Below the pieces are notes generated by a model that made no database searches, was not told the origin of the DNA, and worked only from the letters and a program-made list of their open reading frames with translations. Positions 16,273 to 24,652 of a stretch of DNA of 64,000 bases are shown one piece after another (within the stretch, counting starts at the first letter, position 1; every line of letters begins with the position of its first letter). Origin of the DNA: Sphaerisporangium corydalis (GTDB lineage: Bacteria; Actinomycetota; Actinomycetes; Streptosporangiales; Streptosporangiaceae); contig NZ_JANZYP010000002.1 in NCBI RefSeq assembly GCF_025506355.1, forward strand, positions 62,001-126,000. The letters are read 5' to 3'. The translations under genes and the position numbers were made by a program.

Positions 16273-17312
16273 TAGCGGATCCCGGTCGGGCGGTAGGCCT
16301 TGAACTGGGTGCCGGCCGTCAGGCCGTCCTTGACGATGCGGTAGTCGGTGCCGAACCCGGCGCGCTGCTGGTAGGCCCAGTACGAGGTGTGCCCGGCGTC
16401 GGCCCACTTGTCGAAGATGAGCACGGCGCGCGCGGTGCTGCCGCCCACCGGGTCGATCACGAGGTCGCCCTGGAGCAGTTCGGTCATCTTGATGGGACGG
16501 CTGTGGGCGCTCGCCGCCAGGTCCATCGTCAGCAGGCCGGGCTTGGCGAGGCCGAGCGTCATGGAGACGTAGCCCGAGCCGTCGGCGCGGTAGCCGTCGT
16601 GCTTGGCGGTCTGGCTGTACGGCACGCGCTGCGCGGTGGCCGGCTTCCAGGTCTTCGCGCGGGCGATCACCGTGGCGCGGGTGACCGTGGGCGGCGGCAC
16701 CGGCGCGTCCTCACGGATGTTCAGCGCCCGGTACGGCTTGTACTCGCTCCCCGACGACAGGCCGTAGGTGCGGGTCCGGTAGTCGGTCCCGTAGCTGCCG
16801 CGCTGCTCGTAAGCCCAGTACGAGGTGTGCCCGGTGTTGGCCCACTTCTCGAAGATGACGACGTGCCTGGTGTTGTTGTTGCCGATGGCGTCAATGATCA
16901 GGTCGCCCTTGCGCAGTTCGGAGATCTTGATGCGCTTGGTGTAAGCCGCCTTGGCCAGCCCGACGGTGATCGGCCCGGGCTTGGCGAGCCCGAGCGCCAT
17001 GGAGACGTAGCCGGAGCAGTCGGTCCGGTAGCCGCCGTGCGTCTTGGCCTGGCTGTAGGGAATGCGCTTCGAGGTGTGCGGGTTCCAGGTCTTGGCCCGG
17101 GCGATCATCGCCGAGCGGGTGATCGGAGCCGCGGCGGCCAGGGTGGACGCCGCGTCCGTGGTCGCCGACGCGGTCACCAATGTGACCGGCGCGATGCGGG
17201 TGAGGGGCGCCGCCTGGGCGGACGCCGGCAGCGCGAGGCCGCCTCCACACGCGACGGCCGTGACGAGCGCCAGGTTTCCTGCCGTGATCCAAAAGCTTCG
17301 GTCCGAGGGCAT
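16272..17312 (-). CDS. Secreted tandem NlpC/P60 protein: one active-type and one degenerate domain
   Basis: This 346-residue protein begins at ATG 17312 with AGGAG upstream and has a signal peptide of about 35 residues. Two homologous NlpC/P60 (peptidase C40-type) domains follow. Domain 1 (about 65-198) keeps the catalytic Cys99 in GYRTDCSGY and His150 in NTRHVVIF. Domain 2 (about 212-346) has Gly245 and Ala296 at those positions and is otherwise well conserved, including PYSQ, GDLVIDPVG and SYWAY. Domain 1 is probably a cell-wall endopeptidase and domain 2 a binding module. It is the first gene of a coupled pair with 15253-16272 and divergent from the HTH-linked paralogue at 17450. Confidence 0.8.
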   Translation of the reverse strand: MPSDRSFWITAGNLALVTAVACGGGLALPASAQAAPLTRIAPVTLVTASATTDAASTLAAAAPITRSAMIARAKTWNPHTSKRIPYSQAKTHGGYRTDCSGYVSMALGLAKPGPITVGLAKAAYTKRIKISELRKGDLIIDAIGNNNTRHVVIFEKWANTGHTSYWAYEQRGSYGTDYRTRTYGLSSGSEYKPYRALNIREDAPVPPPTVTRATVIARAKTWKPATAQRVPYSQTAKHDGYRADGSGYVSMTLGLAKPGLLTMDLAASAHSRPIKMTELLQGDLVIDPVGGSTARAVLIFDKWADAGHTSYWAYQQRAGFGTDYRIVKDGLTAGTQFKAYRPTGIR

Positions 17313-17449
17313 GTGTTCTCCTATAGTCCCTGCCGTTGATCGTTCGGTTTGGCCGGCCGGGCACACACGCTGGCAGGAAATTCCTGAAACTCATCGTGAA
17401 ATTAATGAAGTTGGGACAATACCTCCAATAGGTGTCGACATGACCTGCG

Positions 17450-18610
17450 ATGACTCAGGCCGCTGAGACAAGGTTGGGACGAATCACCGTGGTGAACGGA
17501 ATCGGGAACACTGGCAGGAGTCGACGACTGCGACCGCTGTCCGACGACCTGCCCGAGCCGACCCGCATACTCCTGCGGGAACTGAGAGCCCTGAAGGAAC
17601 GGGCGGGTTTCGACCTGCGGGCACTGGAGCAGGTGACGCACGCGAGCCGGTCGTCCTGGGGGCGATGGCTCGCGGGAGACACCTGGATCCCGCTGGACGC
17701 CGTGGAAGGGCTGGCCCGGCTGTGCCGGGAGGACGAGGGCCGCTTCCGCGAGTTGTGGGAGGCGGCCGAGCAGGCCCGGCGGCTGGCGGGCTTCCCCGAA
17801 GGCGTCCCGGACGGCGTTCCGGCCGGCGTCTCGGGCAGCCTGTCGGGCGGTGTGTCAGGCGGTGTGCCGGGCGGTGTATCGGACGCCGTCGCGCCGCCGG
17901 TCGGGCAGGCCTCGGGGTCGGACACGCTGATCGAGATGAAGGAGGGGACCACGGACGAGACGACCGGTGTGATCGCGCCGCGCGGGCCCGCGGGCCGGTC
18001 GCGACGGCGGTTCCTGGTCGGGGCCGTCCTCGGCCTGGCCGTCGGCCTGACCGCCGGCATCGTGCTGAGCATCACGCTCAGCGGGGGATCGGCGCCGGCG
18101 ACCGGCGGCGCGAGCGTGCACGCCGTACGCACCAAGGCCCCCAAACCGGTCATCGTGGCCGTGGACCGGGCCGGAGTGATCGCCAGGGCCAGGACCTGGC
18201 GGCCGGCCACCGGACGGCGGGTGCCGTACAGCCAGGTGAAGAAGCACGACGGCTACCGCACCGACGGCTCCGGCTACGCCTCCATGGCGCTCGAACTGCC
18301 GCGGCCGGGGCCCAACACGATCAGCCTGGCCACACCGAACTTCAGCCGGCCGATCAAGATGACCGAGCTGCTCCAGGGCGACCTCGTGATCGACCCGGTG
18401 GGCGGCAACACGGCGCGCGCGGTGGTCATCTTCGACCGATGGGCCGACGCGGGGCACACCTCGTACTGGGCCTACCAGCAGCGTGCCGGGTACGGCACCG
18501 ACTACCGCATCGTCGACCACGGGCTGAAGCCGGGCGGCCAGTTCCGGGCCTACCGCCCGGTCAACCTCCGGGACGGCGCCGCCGCCAGGAGCACTCCCAC
18601 GGCGGGGTGA
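17450..18610 (+). CDS. HTH-transmembrane-degenerate NlpC/P60 fusion protein
   Basis: The 386-residue protein combines three parts. Residues about 33-112 form an XRE-like helix-turn-helix region (RALEQVTHASRSSWGRWLAG) common in actinobacterial membrane-linked regulators. Residues about 115-150 are a Gly-Val repeat linker. A single membrane segment spans about 188-210 after RSRRR, which puts the N-terminus inside. The extracytoplasmic C-terminus (about 240-375) is an NlpC/P60-like domain with Gly273 for the catalytic Cys and Ala324 for the His. It may sense wall fragments and signal to DNA or to partners. It is divergent from the secreted paralogues, with 137 bp between them. The start could alternatively be a GTG about 13 codons further in. 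Confidence 0.75.
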   Translation: MTQAAETRLGRITVVNGIGNTGRSRRLRPLSDDLPEPTRILLRELRALKERAGFDLRALEQVTHASRSSWGRWLAGDTWIPLDAVEGLARLCREDEGRFRELWEAAEQARRLAGFPEGVPDGVPAGVSGSLSGGVSGGVPGGVSDAVAPPVGQASGSDTLIEMKEGTTDETTGVIAPRGPAGRSRRRFLVGAVLGLAVGLTAGIVLSITLSGGSAPATGGASVHAVRTKAPKPVIVAVDRAGVIARARTWRPATGRRVPYSQVKKHDGYRTDGSGYASMALELPRPGPNTISLATPNFSRPIKMTELLQGDLVIDPVGGNTARAVVIFDRWADAGHTSYWAYQQRAGYGTDYRIVDHGLKPGGQFRAYRPVNLRDGAAARSTPTAG

Positions 18611-18667
18611 CCGCTTCAGCCCTTTCGACCGGGCTCGGGCGACATCGCCTTTTGCCGCGCCCGCTAA

Positions 18668-18703
18668 TTGGAACGAAACATTCGGCTAATTTGGACCGAA
18701 ACA
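18668..18703 (+). repeat. Direct repeat pair after the HTH/NlpC fusion gene
   Basis: TTGGAACGAAACA (18668-18680) and TTGGACCGAAACA (18691-18703) are 23 bp apart start to start and differ at one base. They lie in the 292-bp gap before the SRPBCC gene. The spacing of about two helical turns suggests a regulatory site read from one face of the DNA; no regulator is known. Confidence 0.4.
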
Positions 18704-18814
18704 CACCGTTCCTCGCCATTGGAATGGCTGTGTGAATGGGCCGCCGCATCCACGGGTCCTCATCTGGAACACCTTTTCCTTGCTGGGGAAATAACGGCCG
18801 GACCGCCGTGACAC

Positions 18815-18838
18815 GGGCCGGCGGGCGGCCCTCTTTTT
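18815..18838 (+). terminator. Rho-independent terminator with U-tract
   Basis: GGGCCG and CGGCCC form a 6-bp stem around GCGGG and are followed directly by TCTTTTT. It is one of few hairpins in the window with a real U-run. It lies 205 nt after the HTH/NlpC fusion gene and 65 nt before the SRPBCC gene. Confidence 0.6.
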
Positions 18839-18902
18839 GTCGTACCCGGTGCGTACTCTCCGACTGGACCGCACCATTCCCACGGCTGAAGGAGGCGCGT
18901 CG

Positions 18903-19430
18903 ATGGCGAGCGAGGAGCGCGAGGAGCGCGAGGAGCGCGAGCCCATGGCGGTGTCCAGGCGGATCGGCGTGCCCGCGGGCGACATCTTCCAGATCCTGGC
19001 CGACCCCCGAAGACACCTCGACCTCGACGGTTCCGGCATGCTGCGCGGCGCCGTCTCCGAGGCGACGGTCTCGGGCGTCGGCGACGTCTTCGTGATGAGG
19101 ATGTACTACCCGCGACACGGCGACTACGAGATGAACAACCATGTCGTGGAGTACGAAAAGGACCGGCGCATCGCCTGGGAGCCGGAGGCGGGACGCGGAC
19201 ACCCCGACGCCTCCTCCGCCGCCGCGCGCTGGGGGCATCGGTGGACCTTCGACCTGCTCCCCGACGGCCCCGGCGCGACGATCGTGACCGAGATCTACGA
19301 CTGCTCCCGCGTGCCGGAGGACGAGCGCGAAGGCATGGACCACGGCCGCGTGTGGATCGAGAGCATGAGCGCCACCCTGGACCGCCTCACCGCCCTCTGC
19401 GCCCCCCACCCGCCGCGATCCCCCTCCTGA
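18903..19430 (+). CDS. SRPBCC family protein
   Basis: The 175-residue protein starts at ATG 18903 with AAGGAGG seven bases upstream. After a short acidic lead made of three EER units, encoded by perfect 9-bp repeats, it has a START-like SRPBCC fold: RRIGVPAGDIFQILADPRRHLDLDG in the first helix-strand unit, VVEYEKDRRIAWEP in the middle and a long C-terminal helix SMSATLDRLTAL. Such proteins bind hydrophobic ligands and include polyketide cyclases. Ligand and role are unknown. It stands alone between a terminator and the two-component system. Confidence 0.82.
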   Translation: MASEEREEREEREPMAVSRRIGVPAGDIFQILADPRRHLDLDGSGMLRGAVSEATVSGVGDVFVMRMYYPRHGDYEMNNHVVEYEKDRRIAWEPEAGRGHPDASSAAARWGHRWTFDLLPDGPGATIVTEIYDCSRVPEDEREGMDHGRVWIESMSATLDRLTALCAPHPPRSPS

Positions 19431-19485
19431 TCCTCGTCGTCCGCGGCTTCGCCGTACCGTGGAAGGCCGCACCTGGGAGGCAAGA

Positions 19486-20730
19486 TTGGACCTCGCGTCC
19501 GCTCCACCGTTCTACGAGACCGTCCGCGACCGGGTGAGGTCCATGCCTCCCCTGCTGACGGACACGGCGCTCGCCGCGCTGGTGCTGGTCGTGCAGTTGT
19601 GGCCGTTCCTCTCCCGCGACAACCCGTACGGCGGGCCGTGGCACTGGTGGGGATACGTCGTCGTGACCGCCTCCGCGCTGCCGCTGGTGTGGCGGCGCCG
19701 GGCACCGGTGGTCACGCTCATGGCCACCCTCCTCGCGACGTCCCTCTACGACCTCGTGGACGCGGTCGCCCCGCAGCCGATCTGGTACACCGGCCTCGTC
19801 GCGATCTACACGGTGGCCGCACGCTCGGCGCGCCTGCCCCGCCTCGTCATGATCAGCGGCACGGTCGTGGGAGGCATGCTCCTCGTCGGCTCCTCTGAGA
19901 CCGCGCTGCGCGGCGTCGTGCTGTTCGTCGCGGCGTACGCGATCGGCCGCGCCTCCGCCACCTCCCGCGCGTACGCCACCGCCCTTGAGGAACGGGCCGC
20001 CCGGCTGGAGCACGACCGCAGGCGCGAGGCCGAACGGGCCGCCGAGCGGGAACGCGCCCGGATCGCCCGGGACATGCACGACATCCTCGCTCACGCGGTC
20101 AGCCTCATGGTGGTACAGGCCGAGGCCGGTCCCGTCGTGGTCAGAAGCGACCCGGCGCGCGCCGAGGCCACCTTCGACGCGATCGCCTCCGCCGGGCGCG
20201 ACGCGATGGTCCAGCTCCGCCGCATGCTGGGCGCTCTCAAGGAGGACACGGGTTCGCGGGCGCCGCAGCCGACCATCGGCGATCTGCCCTCCCTGGCCGC
20301 CCAGGTCTCCGGTACCGGTCTCGACGTGCTCTTCTCCACCTCGGGCGAGCCCCGCTCGCCGCTCCCCGACATCGAGGTGGCCGCCTACCGGGTGGCCCAG
20401 GAGGCCCTCACCAACATCGTCAAGCACGCGGGCGCCACCCGTGCCGATCTCCGGCTCCTCTGGGCGGACGACAGCCTCATGATCAGCATCACCGACGACG
20501 GCCGGGGCGTCACCGACGGCGCCCGGGGTCCGAGCGACGACGGCCGGGGCTCCGGAGCGTCCTTGCCCGCCGGGGGAAGCGGCCTGATCGGCATCCGCGA
20601 GCGCGTCGGCGCCCTCGGCGGCTCCGCGATCATGGGCCCGCGTACCGACGGACCGGGCTTCCGCGTCCTCGTGCGGCTACCGCTGACCGAGACCCCGCGA
20701 CCACGCCCGTCGGAAGCGGCACGGTCATGA
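19486..20730 (+). CDS. Sensor histidine kinase, NarL/DesK-type
   Basis: The protein of about 414 residues has four to five membrane segments in its first 150 residues, a dimerisation domain with the phospho-acceptor His in ERARIARDMHDILAHAVSL (HisKA_3), and a C-terminal ATPase domain with the N-box YRVAQEALTNIVKHAGA and glycine boxes (TDDGRGV, GGSGLIGIRERV). TTG 19486 is chosen because GGGAGG lies five bases upstream; a GTG nine codons earlier is possible. It overlaps the response regulator gene by ATGA, so the two are translationally coupled. The stimulus is unknown. Confidence 0.88.
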   Translation: MDLASAPPFYETVRDRVRSMPPLLTDTALAALVLVVQLWPFLSRDNPYGGPWHWWGYVVVTASALPLVWRRRAPVVTLMATLLATSLYDLVDAVAPQPIWYTGLVAIYTVAARSARLPRLVMISGTVVGGMLLVGSSETALRGVVLFVAAYAIGRASATSRAYATALEERAARLEHDRRREAERAAERERARIARDMHDILAHAVSLMVVQAEAGPVVVRSDPARAEATFDAIASAGRDAMVQLRRMLGALKEDTGSRAPQPTIGDLPSLAAQVSGTGLDVLFSTSGEPRSPLPDIEVAAYRVAQEALTNIVKHAGATRADLRLLWADDSLMISITDDGRGVTDGARGPSDDGRGSGASLPAGGSGLIGIRERVGALGGSAIMGPRTDGPGFRVLVRLPLTETPRPRPSEAARS

Positions 20731-21653
20731 CTCGAAAAGAAGGTGGGGGCGTGGCCGGGGGTGGTGCGGGCGTGAGTGGTGCGGGCGTGAGTGGTGTGAG
20801 CGTGGGTGGTGTGAGCGTGGGTGGTGCGGGCGTGAGTGGTGCGGGCGTGAGTGGTGTGAGCGTGGGTGGTGTGAGCGTGGGTGGTGTGAGCGTGGCTGTG
20901 AGGGTGGTGGTGGCCGATGACCAGGAGCTGGTGCGCGTCGGCTTCGGCATGATCCTGGACGCGCAGCCCGGCATCGAGGTCGTCGCCGAGGCGGGCGACG
21001 GAGCCGAGGCCGTCGCGGCGGTCCGTGCGCACCGGCCGGACGTGCTCCTCCTCGACATCCGCATGCCCACGATGGACGGCATCGAGGCGGCCAGGATCGT
21101 GTGCGCAGAGACCGGCTGCCGGGTGATCATGTTGACCACGTTCGACCTGGACGACTACGTGTACGACGCGTTACGCGCGGGCGCGAGCGGGTTCCTGCTC
21201 AAGGACGTCCGCCGCGACGATCTCGTGCACGCCGTGCGGGTGGTGGCGGCCGGCGAGTCGCTGCTCGCTCCCTCGATAACCACAAAGCTGATCGCCGAGT
21301 TCACCGCCCGGACGGTCGCCCGCCCTGCCGTACCCCCTTCCGAGCGGCTCGCCGTCCTGACCGTCCGCGAGCAGGAGACACTCCTGATGATCTCGCGCGG
21401 GCTGTCCAACGCGGAGATCGCCAAGGCCATGGTGCTCAGCGAGCACACCGTCAAGACCCACGTCAGCAACGTCCTGACCAAACTCGGGCTCCGCGACCGG
21501 GTACAGGCGGTGATCGCCGCCTACGAGACCGGCCTCGCGATCCCGGCAGGCCCTGACAAACCGCCGGAGCCCACCCCCAGGCTCCCTCGTGAGAGGGAGT
21601 GGAAGATCGCCTGTGGGAGCGATCCGGGGTCCAGGCGCGGTCGGCAGGATTGA
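20727..21653 (+). CDS. NarL/FixJ response regulator with repeat-encoded N-terminal extension
   Basis: The reading frame of 308 residues starts at ATG 20727, overlapping the kinase stop. The first 57 residues are mostly a repeat of G(A/V)(G/S)V(S/G) encoded by nine 15-bp units. The receiver domain (about 58-175) has the acidic pair ADDQE and the phospho-acceptor Asp in LLLDIRMP. A LuxR-type HTH follows (LTVREQETLLMISRGLSNAEIAKAM, given here in part; residues about 212-270), then an unusual 40-residue tail. Several in-frame GTG codons lie in the repeats and just after them, so shorter forms could be made. Its partner is the kinase just upstream. Confidence 0.87.
   Translation: MTRKEGGGVAGGGAGVSGAGVSGVSVGGVSVGGAGVSGAGVSGVSVGGVSVGGVSVAVRVVVADDQELVRVGFGMILDAQPGIEVVAEAGDGAEAVAAVRAHRPDVLLLDIRMPTMDGIEAARIVCAETGCRVIMLTTFDLDDYVYDALRAGASGFLLKDVRRDDLVHAVRVVAAGESLLAPSITTKLIAEFTARTVARPAVPPSERLAVLTVREQETLLMISRGLSNAEIAKAMVLSEHTVKTHVSNVLTKLGLRDRVQAVIAAYETGLAIPAGPDKPPEPTPRLPREREWKIACGSDPGSRRGRQD
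20763..20897 (+). repeat. Minisatellite: nine tandem 15-bp units inside a response regulator gene
   Basis: Nine contiguous 15-bp units of two types, GGTGCGGGCGTGAGT (type a) and GGTGTGAGCGTGGGT (type b), run in the order a a b b a a b b b; the last unit ends GGCT. The order shows that a 60-bp block was itself duplicated. Units keep the reading frame, so copy-number change would lengthen or shorten the N-terminus without a frameshift. Confidence 0.95.
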
Positions 21654-21691
21654 CGGCGTCCCGCACGAGTGCCCTCACCTGGAGACCCACG

Positions 21692-22921
21692 ATGAAGACC
21701 TCTCGTACCGCCGTCGCCGGTCTCGCCCTCGCGGCCCTGTTCTCGACGGCAGGAGCACCCGCGCTCGCCGTCACCGCCGCAACGGCTGGAGTGCCGGCGC
21801 TCGCGTCCGTCGAGACGCGTCCGTCCTCCGCCGCCGTGCGGATCGAGGTGCCGCCGATCGACGCGGCGGCGTTGAAGCGCAGCATCGCCGGGCTGCCCGC
21901 TCCGGACGCCACCGCCGCCGAGGTCAGGGTGGGCGGCTCGAAGGGCTCGTGGCACGGGGTCACGGGCGTGACCGACCTGCGTACCAGGCGGCCGGCGAAG
22001 GAGGGGGCCCGGTTCCGGGCGGGCAGCGTGACCAAGATCTTCACCGTCGCCGTGGTCCTGCAACTCGTCGCCGAGGGCAGGCTTTCGCTGAACGACACGG
22101 TTCAGCGGCACCTTCCCGGCCTGCTGCCCCCCGGCTACCCGCCGATCGAGGTCGGCTGGTTGCTGAACCACACCAGCGGGCTACCGGCCCCCAAGATCGA
22201 CGGTGACATCGCGTCGATCTACGCCACCCGGTTCAGGAAATGGACGCCACGGGAGTACGTCGGCGAGGCCGTGAAGAACCCGATCGAGTTCACGCCGGGC
22301 ACCCGGCAGCACTACCTCAACATCAACACGTTCGTGGCGGGCCTGCTGATCGAGAAGATCACCGGGCGGTCCTACGAGCACGAGGTGACCACCCGGATCC
22401 TCAGGCCCGTCGGCCTGCGCGACACCTACCTGCCCGGAGAGTCGGTCCGCGTGCGGGGGCGGCACAACCACGGCTACCAGGTCGTCCCCGAGGGATTCCC
22501 GAACGCGATCAAGTTCGGCAAGACCCACGTCGTGGACATGACCGAGACCAGCGTCACCTCGACCTGGGCCTCTGGCGACCTGATCTCCACCACGGCCGAC
22601 CTGGAGAAATTCGTCAAGGCCCTGTTCCGGGGCAAGGTCGTACCGGCCGCGCGGCTTGAGGCCATGTTCACGGTGCCGAAGGTCACGATGTACCCCGGCG
22701 GCGAGGCCGCCGCGTACACCTCGGGCCTGACCAAGATGGAGCTGCCCAGCGGCATCGTGATCTTCGGCAAGACCGGGGCCAGGTACGGCAGCGCGGCCGG
22801 CGTCGGCGCGACCCGCGACCTGAGCCGGACGGTCGCCTACTCGATCAACTCCACCGACGCCAAGGCCTCCGGCCAGAACCAGCGCGGCCTCGGCGTCGCC
22901 CTCGCCGCGTTCGCCGAATAG
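21692..22921 (+). CDS. Secreted serine hydrolase (class C beta-lactamase / D,D-peptidase family)
   Basis: This 409-residue protein begins at ATG 21692 behind GGAG and has a signal peptide of about 30 residues. The penicillin-binding fold is complete: the nucleophile motif SVTK, the second motif Tyr-x-Asn as YLN in QHYLNINTF, and the third motif KTG in FGKTGARYG. Family members are D,D-carboxypeptidases, beta-lactamases or esterases. It follows the two-component genes by 38 bp on the same strand and could be part of the same transcript, which would suggest a cell-wall signal for the kinase. Confidence 0.9.
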   Translation: MKTSRTAVAGLALAALFSTAGAPALAVTAATAGVPALASVETRPSSAAVRIEVPPIDAAALKRSIAGLPAPDATAAEVRVGGSKGSWHGVTGVTDLRTRRPAKEGARFRAGSVTKIFTVAVVLQLVAEGRLSLNDTVQRHLPGLLPPGYPPIEVGWLLNHTSGLPAPKIDGDIASIYATRFRKWTPREYVGEAVKNPIEFTPGTRQHYLNINTFVAGLLIEKITGRSYEHEVTTRILRPVGLRDTYLPGESVRVRGRHNHGYQVVPEGFPNAIKFGKTHVVDMTETSVTSTWASGDLISTTADLEKFVKALFRGKVVPAARLEAMFTVPKVTMYPGGEAAAYTSGLTKMELPSGIVIFGKTGARYGSAAGVGATRDLSRTVAYSINSTDAKASGQNQRGLGVALAAFAE

Positions 22922-23016
22922 CGGATCACGCGCACGCCCGTACCGGCACCATCGCCGGCCCGCGAGCCGCCCGGGGCTACCGCAACCTGCTGCCGCCGTC
23001 CGTGGCGGGCCGGGGG

Positions 23017-23868
23017 TCAGAAGAGGGTCAGGGGTTCGGCCGGGGCGGGGTCGGGGAGGGGGTCGAGTCCGGGGACCTGGGCCCGTACGTCATCGTGGAA
23101 GCGGCGGGCGAGCGTCAGGGCGTCGGCGTTGTCGGGGGTGTGGACGAACACGGTCGGCGAGCGGCCCTCGCGGAGCCAGTCGGCGACCGTGCCGACCCAG
23201 TCCCGCCACCCCTCGATCGTGCGCCGCGCGTCGTCCCGCCCGAGGTAGCGGACGATCGGGCGGTCGGTGAGCGCGGTCGTCCGGCGGGGCACGCGCGGCT
23301 TCCTGCTCCACGTCTCCCGTTCGGCGTCACTGACCGGGGGGTTCTGGAAGAAAACCGTGGTGTCGAACGGGACCCACTCGGCGCCGACGTCGCCGAGCAC
23401 CCGTTCGAGGAGCCCCTCGGCTCGCGCGTCGTCGAAGAACGCCCGATGGCGGACCTCGACGGCGCATCTGTACGAGCGGGGAAGCCTGCGGAGGAAACCC
23501 GCCAGAACACCGAGGTCGTCCGGAGCGAACGATCCCGGTAACTGCACCCAGAGGGCGTGGGCCCGGGGCCCGAGGGGCTCGATCGCCTCCAGGAACGTCC
23601 GGAGCTCCTCGTCGGCGCCGGTCAGGCGGCGCTCGTGCGTGATCGACTTGGGCAGCTTGGGTACCAGGCGGAAGTCGGGGGAGGTCTGCCTGGCCCACGA
23701 CTCGACGGTGCTCTTCGACGGTGTCGCGTAGAACGTCGTGTTGCCCTCCACCGCGTTGCACCAGGTCGCGTAGGCCCGCAGGCGCTCCCCGGGAGAGAGC
23801 GGATGGGGCAGGAGGCGTCCCTGCCATGGCGCGTGCGTCCACATCGCGCATCCCACATGAAGCCGCAT
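23017..23868 (-). CDS. DUF72 domain-containing protein
   Basis: The protein of 283 residues starts MRLHVGCAMWTHAPWQG and has the TIM-barrel-like DUF72 pattern: YATWCNAVEGNTTFYATPS, then VPKLPKSITHERRL, LWVQLPGSFAP, CAVEVRHRAFF and FFQNPP. The start excludes a 17-codon extension lacking similarity. The biochemical function of DUF72 is unknown. It is convergent with the serine hydrolase gene. Confidence 0.87.
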   Translation of the reverse strand: MRLHVGCAMWTHAPWQGRLLPHPLSPGERLRAYATWCNAVEGNTTFYATPSKSTVESWARQTSPDFRLVPKLPKSITHERRLTGADEELRTFLEAIEPLGPRAHALWVQLPGSFAPDDLGVLAGFLRRLPRSYRCAVEVRHRAFFDDARAEGLLERVLGDVGAEWVPFDTTVFFQNPPVSDAERETWSRKPRVPRRTTALTDRPIVRYLGRDDARRTIEGWRDWVGTVADWLREGRSPTVFVHTPDNADALTLARRFHDDVRAQVPGLDPLPDPAPAEPLTLF

Positions 23869-24175
23869 GGCTTCGACGCTATCCAAGGCCGGCGGCGACG
23901 GGGGCCGATCTCCCGGCAACGGCCGTCCCCTCCTGCCAGGAGACCCAGGCGAGGATTTGCCCTGTTTACGGCTTTATGAGGGCTCCAGGAGGTTGCGCGG
24001 GGTTCCATGGCGCGCGCACGGCACCGTCGTCGTCAGCGGGTGACCGCCCGCTGGGTAGCGTTGGGAATGCGGTCGACACCCAGAGCAGGACCGACCCGCC
24101 CTGAGCACCATGGCATCCGCCATCTCGATCACGTCGGGGCCGCCGGCGGGCCGGCACCGGCGGAGGATTCACGTC
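23869..24175. other. Intergenic region, divergent genes
   Basis: These 307 bp separate the divergent DUF72 and SnoaL-like genes. I see no hairpin, repeat or gene here beyond the GGAGG ribosome site at 24162-24166 for the downstream gene. Confidence 0.6.
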
Positions 24176-24652
24176 ATGTCTAGATCCTGGGACATCAAGC
24201 ACGACCTGTGCGACGCGATCAACGCGCACGACCTGGATCGGGTGCTCGAGTTCTACGCCCCTGACGCCGTCTACGTCGCCCCGGCGGGCGTGGCGGAGGG
24301 GCGCGAGCAGATCTCCTGGCTCTACGAGCAGTTCTTCCGGGGCTTCCCCGACCTCCACCTGACGGCGTGGTACGAGGTCGAATGCGACAACCCCGCGGTC
24401 ACGGAATGGACGATCACCGGCACCCACAGGGGGCCCTTCCTGCTGCCCGACGGGCGCGAGGTGGAGGGTACCGGCCGCCCCATCACCCTCAGGGCCACCT
24501 GCCTCTCCCATATCGAGGACGGCAAGATCAGCACGCACCGGGAGTACTTCGACCAGCTGGAGCTCTACACCCAGCTCGGCTTCGGCCTGACCGAGCAGCG
24601 CACCGCCTGCATGCAGGCGACCGCGTCCGGTCGTGAAGGCCGCCGGCGCTAG
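24176..24652 (+). CDS. SnoaL-like / nuclear transport factor 2 family protein
   Basis: The 158-residue protein starts at ATG 24176 with GGAGG nine bases upstream. It has a cone-shaped SnoaL/NTF2 fold: INAHDLDRVLEFYAPDAVYV in the first helix and strand, GREQISWLYEQFFRGFPDLH in the second helix, then beta strands ending ISTHREYFDQLELYTQLG. Related proteins are polyketide cyclases, isomerases or binding proteins. Its substrate is unknown. Its last four bases overlap the convergent MFS gene. Confidence 0.85.
   Translation: MSRSWDIKHDLCDAINAHDLDRVLEFYAPDAVYVAPAGVAEGREQISWLYEQFFRGFPDLHLTAWYEVECDNPAVTEWTITGTHRGPFLLPDGREVEGTGRPITLRATCLSHIEDGKISTHREYFDQLELYTQLGFGLTEQRTACMQATASGREGRRR

Noticed and set aside
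17313-17449. Possible cyclic-di-AMP (ydaO-type) riboswitch before the NlpC/P60 genes
   Set aside because: Such riboswitches precede wall hydrolase genes in actinobacteria, but the conserved ydaO motifs were not found and the leader is too short.
20763-20897. CRISPR array
   Set aside because: The units are contiguous, 15 bp long and without spacers; it is a coding minisatellite.
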